DNA of 7,029 bases from contig JAQVUB010000128.1 in NCBI GenBank assembly GCA_028699735.1, forward strand, positions 1-7,029, in the 5' to 3' direction. The position numbers and the translations under genes were made by a program. The stretch comes from Lentisphaeria bacterium (lineage in GTDB: Bacteria > Verrucomicrobiota > Lentisphaeria > Oligosphaerales > Oligosphaeraceae). This document shows, piece after piece, positions 5,708-7,029 of the stretch. Below the pieces are notes generated by a model. The model ran no database searches and was not told where the DNA came from. It was given only the letters and a program-made list of their open reading frames with translations. The first letter of the stretch is position 1, and each line of letters starts with the position of its first letter.

Positions 5708-6408
5708 TTGGGCTTTTCCGCTTTTATGTTCAGGCTCAGTCCCATGCCGTAGGGTTCAAAACCTGCGCAGTTGCTCGAATCCATGATATCCTCGCCGGCA
5801 AAATGCGGCCGGAGCGGATACTCCTCGATATTATTAAAACCCGCGGCCTCCAGCTTCCGCCTCAGATAATCAGGCCAGAAGAAAAGCTTATGGTAGTTGT
5901 ACTTATGATCCTGGCCGCCGCCGATGACGCCCTGTAGCAGATCCAGCTCAGCATCCGACCAACGTCCTTTTTTGGCAGCGATCAGACATTTTTCAATGTC
6001 CGGGACGGATATGCGCAGCACCCCTCCCTTTTTCAAAACATAATAAAACTGTTTCAGGTAGAGCAGAAGAAAGCGGGCCGGCAGATGCTCCATCGTATGA
6101 CAGATATATATTTCCGAAACAGAGTTTTCCGGGAAGAAATCATAAAGCCTGTTGAGCCGGCAGCGGAAGTCAACGGCCGGTGTGAACACAGCATCAATGT
6201 TGATAAACCCTTCAAGTCTGATGGGGCCGCACCCCAGGTGAAGCCTGTCGGTTTTTTGAAGCAAACTTTTAGCTTTCAGACTTTTCATCGGATGCAGATT
6301 GACGATCGCTTTTTTCGGCTTTAACTGGTTGGTGGCCGCCCGGTCGAAAAAACGAAGCAATCGGTACCCGCTTCCAAACAGTTTCCAGATAACATCAGGA
6401 TATTTCAA
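5704..6408 (-). CDS. Class I SAM-dependent methyltransferase (Methyltransf_11-like)
   Basis: This is a 234-aa soluble methyltransferase. Motif I is LHLGCGPIRLEGFINID (56-72): GCG binds SAM, and the acidic Asp72 ends the following strand. Then come YDFFPENSVSEIYICHTMEHL (roughly 89-109), LKKGGVLRISVPDIEK (125-140) for motifs post-I to III, and the C-terminal WPDYLRRKLEAAGF (178-191). Proteins of this layout are frequent in O-antigen and exopolysaccharide loci, where they may methylate sugars or lipid-linked intermediates. The start is TTG at 6408, supported by GAGGTG at 6414-6419 with 5-nt spacing. That Shine-Dalgarno overlaps the stop codon of the preceding gene, so expression is probably coupled. 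The 3' end shares ATGA with the start of the GT10 gene. The pairing with GT10 suggests that the added sugar or its acceptor is methylated, which is inference. Confidence 0.88.
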   Translation of the reverse strand: MKYPDVIWKLFGSGYRLLRFFDRAATNQLKPKKAIVNLHPMKSLKAKSLLQKTDRLHLGCGPIRLEGFINIDAVFTPAVDFRCRLNRLYDFFPENSVSEIYICHTMEHLPARFLLLYLKQFYYVLKKGGVLRISVPDIEKCLIAAKKGRWSDAELDLLQGVIGGGQDHKYNYHKLFFWPDYLRRKLEAAGFNNIEEYPLRPHFAGEDIMDSSNCAGFEPYGMGLSLNIKAEKPK

Positions 6409-6413
6409 ATGGA

Positions 6414-6419
6414 CACCTC
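6414..6419 (-). promoter_or_regulatory. Strong ribosome binding site deciding the TTG start
   Basis: On the minus strand GAGGTG is followed by TCCAT and then TTG (6408-6406). It overlaps the TGA (6420-6418) of the upstream gene. It justifies a TTG start for the methyltransferase because the next in-frame Met is about 40 codons further in. Confidence 0.65.
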
Positions 6420-7029
6420 ATTTCTTTGTGGAATCCTGGCGCGTTCTCCGGGTCAGGGGCAGGACGATTTCCTGATGAACGCTTTCATTGGTGATACCGA
6501 ATAATTTTGTAAAATCAATTTGATACCCTTTTTGCCACAGGGCAAGCAGTTCGTCCGGATGCGTGCCGCCCGCAAGGTTGCTGCGCTCCGTCTGAACGCG
6601 GTTGCATGGAATATTCACGATTCTCGATTTATTGTAGCCAACGCCGAAGCGCTTTTCAAATAATGGCCTGAAGATCTGCAGTGCGTCTTCGAACGAATTG
6701 GGCGCGGCAAATGAAGTGAGCGCCGCCATGGCCGCCGCCTCCCGCCTTGCAAAGAAATGACCGTCCACGGATAGGGGATAACTCCAGTCCAATTCACCTT
6801 TATCCCACTGCCAGATGATTTTATCGCTGTCTCCGGATGGATGTTCCAGAAAGTGCGGCAGGGACTGAGGGGCCTGGAGAACATAGCATCGGGTCAGATT
6901 TTGTCCCATGCGCAGGCTGGGAACAAATTCATCGAGATCGAATTTTAAAACATCCCGAAGGTCAACCGGTTCTGTGAACAGGATATCATCGACGAGGAAA
7001 AACAACACGTCGCAGGTCAGACGAAAAAG
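6418..7029 (-). CDS. Putative glycosyltransferase-like protein, C-terminal 203 residues (5' truncated by window edge)
   Basis: The reading frame is open to the right-hand edge of the window, so the start lies outside. The codon at 7008 is an internal GTG valine, not a start. The visible part begins LFRLTCDVLFFLVDDILF, where the hydrophobic strand followed by Asp-Asp (residues 14-15) looks like the DXD-type metal and nucleotide-sugar site of a GT-A fold glycosyltransferase. Further segments that I associate with uncharacterised glycosyltransferases of surface-polysaccharide loci are SLRMGQN (38-44), WQWDKGELDWSYPLSVDGHFF (about 73-93), APNSFEDAL (109-117), NIPCNRVQ (139-146), ELLALWQKGYQIDF (about 160-173) and ESVHQEIVLPL (182-192). 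There are no membrane segments. It is the first visible gene of the minus-strand run and lies 9 nt before the methyltransferase start. The glycosyltransferase call is likely but not certain; no sugar specificity can be given. Confidence 0.6.
   Translation of the reverse strand, partial: LFRLTCDVLFFLVDDILFTEPVDLRDVLKFDLDEFVPSLRMGQNLTRCYVLQAPQSLPHFLEHPSGDSDKIIWQWDKGELDWSYPLSVDGHFFARREAAAMAALTSFAAPNSFEDALQIFRPLFEKRFGVGYNKSRIVNIPCNRVQTERSNLAGGTHPDELLALWQKGYQIDFTKLFGITNESVHQEIVLPLTRRTRQDSTKK

Noticed and set aside
7006..7008. GTG at 7008 as a gene start
   Set aside because: The frame stays open to the window edge, and the upstream residues continue the hydrophobic strand before the DD motif, so this is an internal valine.

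Overview
This window looks like part of a surface-glycan (exopolysaccharide, O-antigen or similar) biosynthesis and decoration locus in a Gram-negative bacterium. It borders a housekeeping gene, folD. The style of FolD, the mixed base composition and the glycan-gene repertoire suggest a deltaproteobacterium-like (Desulfobacterota) host, but that placement is inference and cannot be proved from this window.

Layout, + strand (1-4735): the C-terminal 97 or so codons of folD, then an FkbM-type SAM methyltransferase. Next come a soluble 278-aa SGNH-like protein with an unusual GTCR block I and a possible 46-codon small ORF that fills the next gap. The run ends with a 515-aa MBOAT O-acyltransferase (AlgI/PatA-like) and a 319-aa membrane-anchored SGNH-type partner starting 3 nt after it. 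The MBOAT/SGNH pair is the familiar arrangement for exporting acyl (usually acetyl) groups across the inner membrane and placing them on a glycan.

Layout, - strand (7029-4724, read right to left): the C-terminal 203 residues of a putative glycosyltransferase cut by the window edge, a class I SAM methyltransferase with a TTG start, and a family GT10 (fucosyltransferase-like) glycosyltransferase coupled to it by an ATGA overlap. The two gene runs converge and their last genes overlap tail to tail by 12 bp.

Together the genes suggest one strand transferring sugars (GT10, putative GT) and methylating, and the other adding methyl (FkbM) and acyl (MBOAT + SGNH) groups to the same glycan. No sugar-nucleotide synthesis, polymerase or flippase gene is visible, so the glycan and the acyl group cannot be identified here. 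No RNA gene, CRISPR array, mobile element or convincing promoter or intrinsic terminator was seen. The most unusual points are the two different SGNH-like proteins around one MBOAT, the coupled small ORF between them, and the sharp drop in GC from folD into the FkbM gene.
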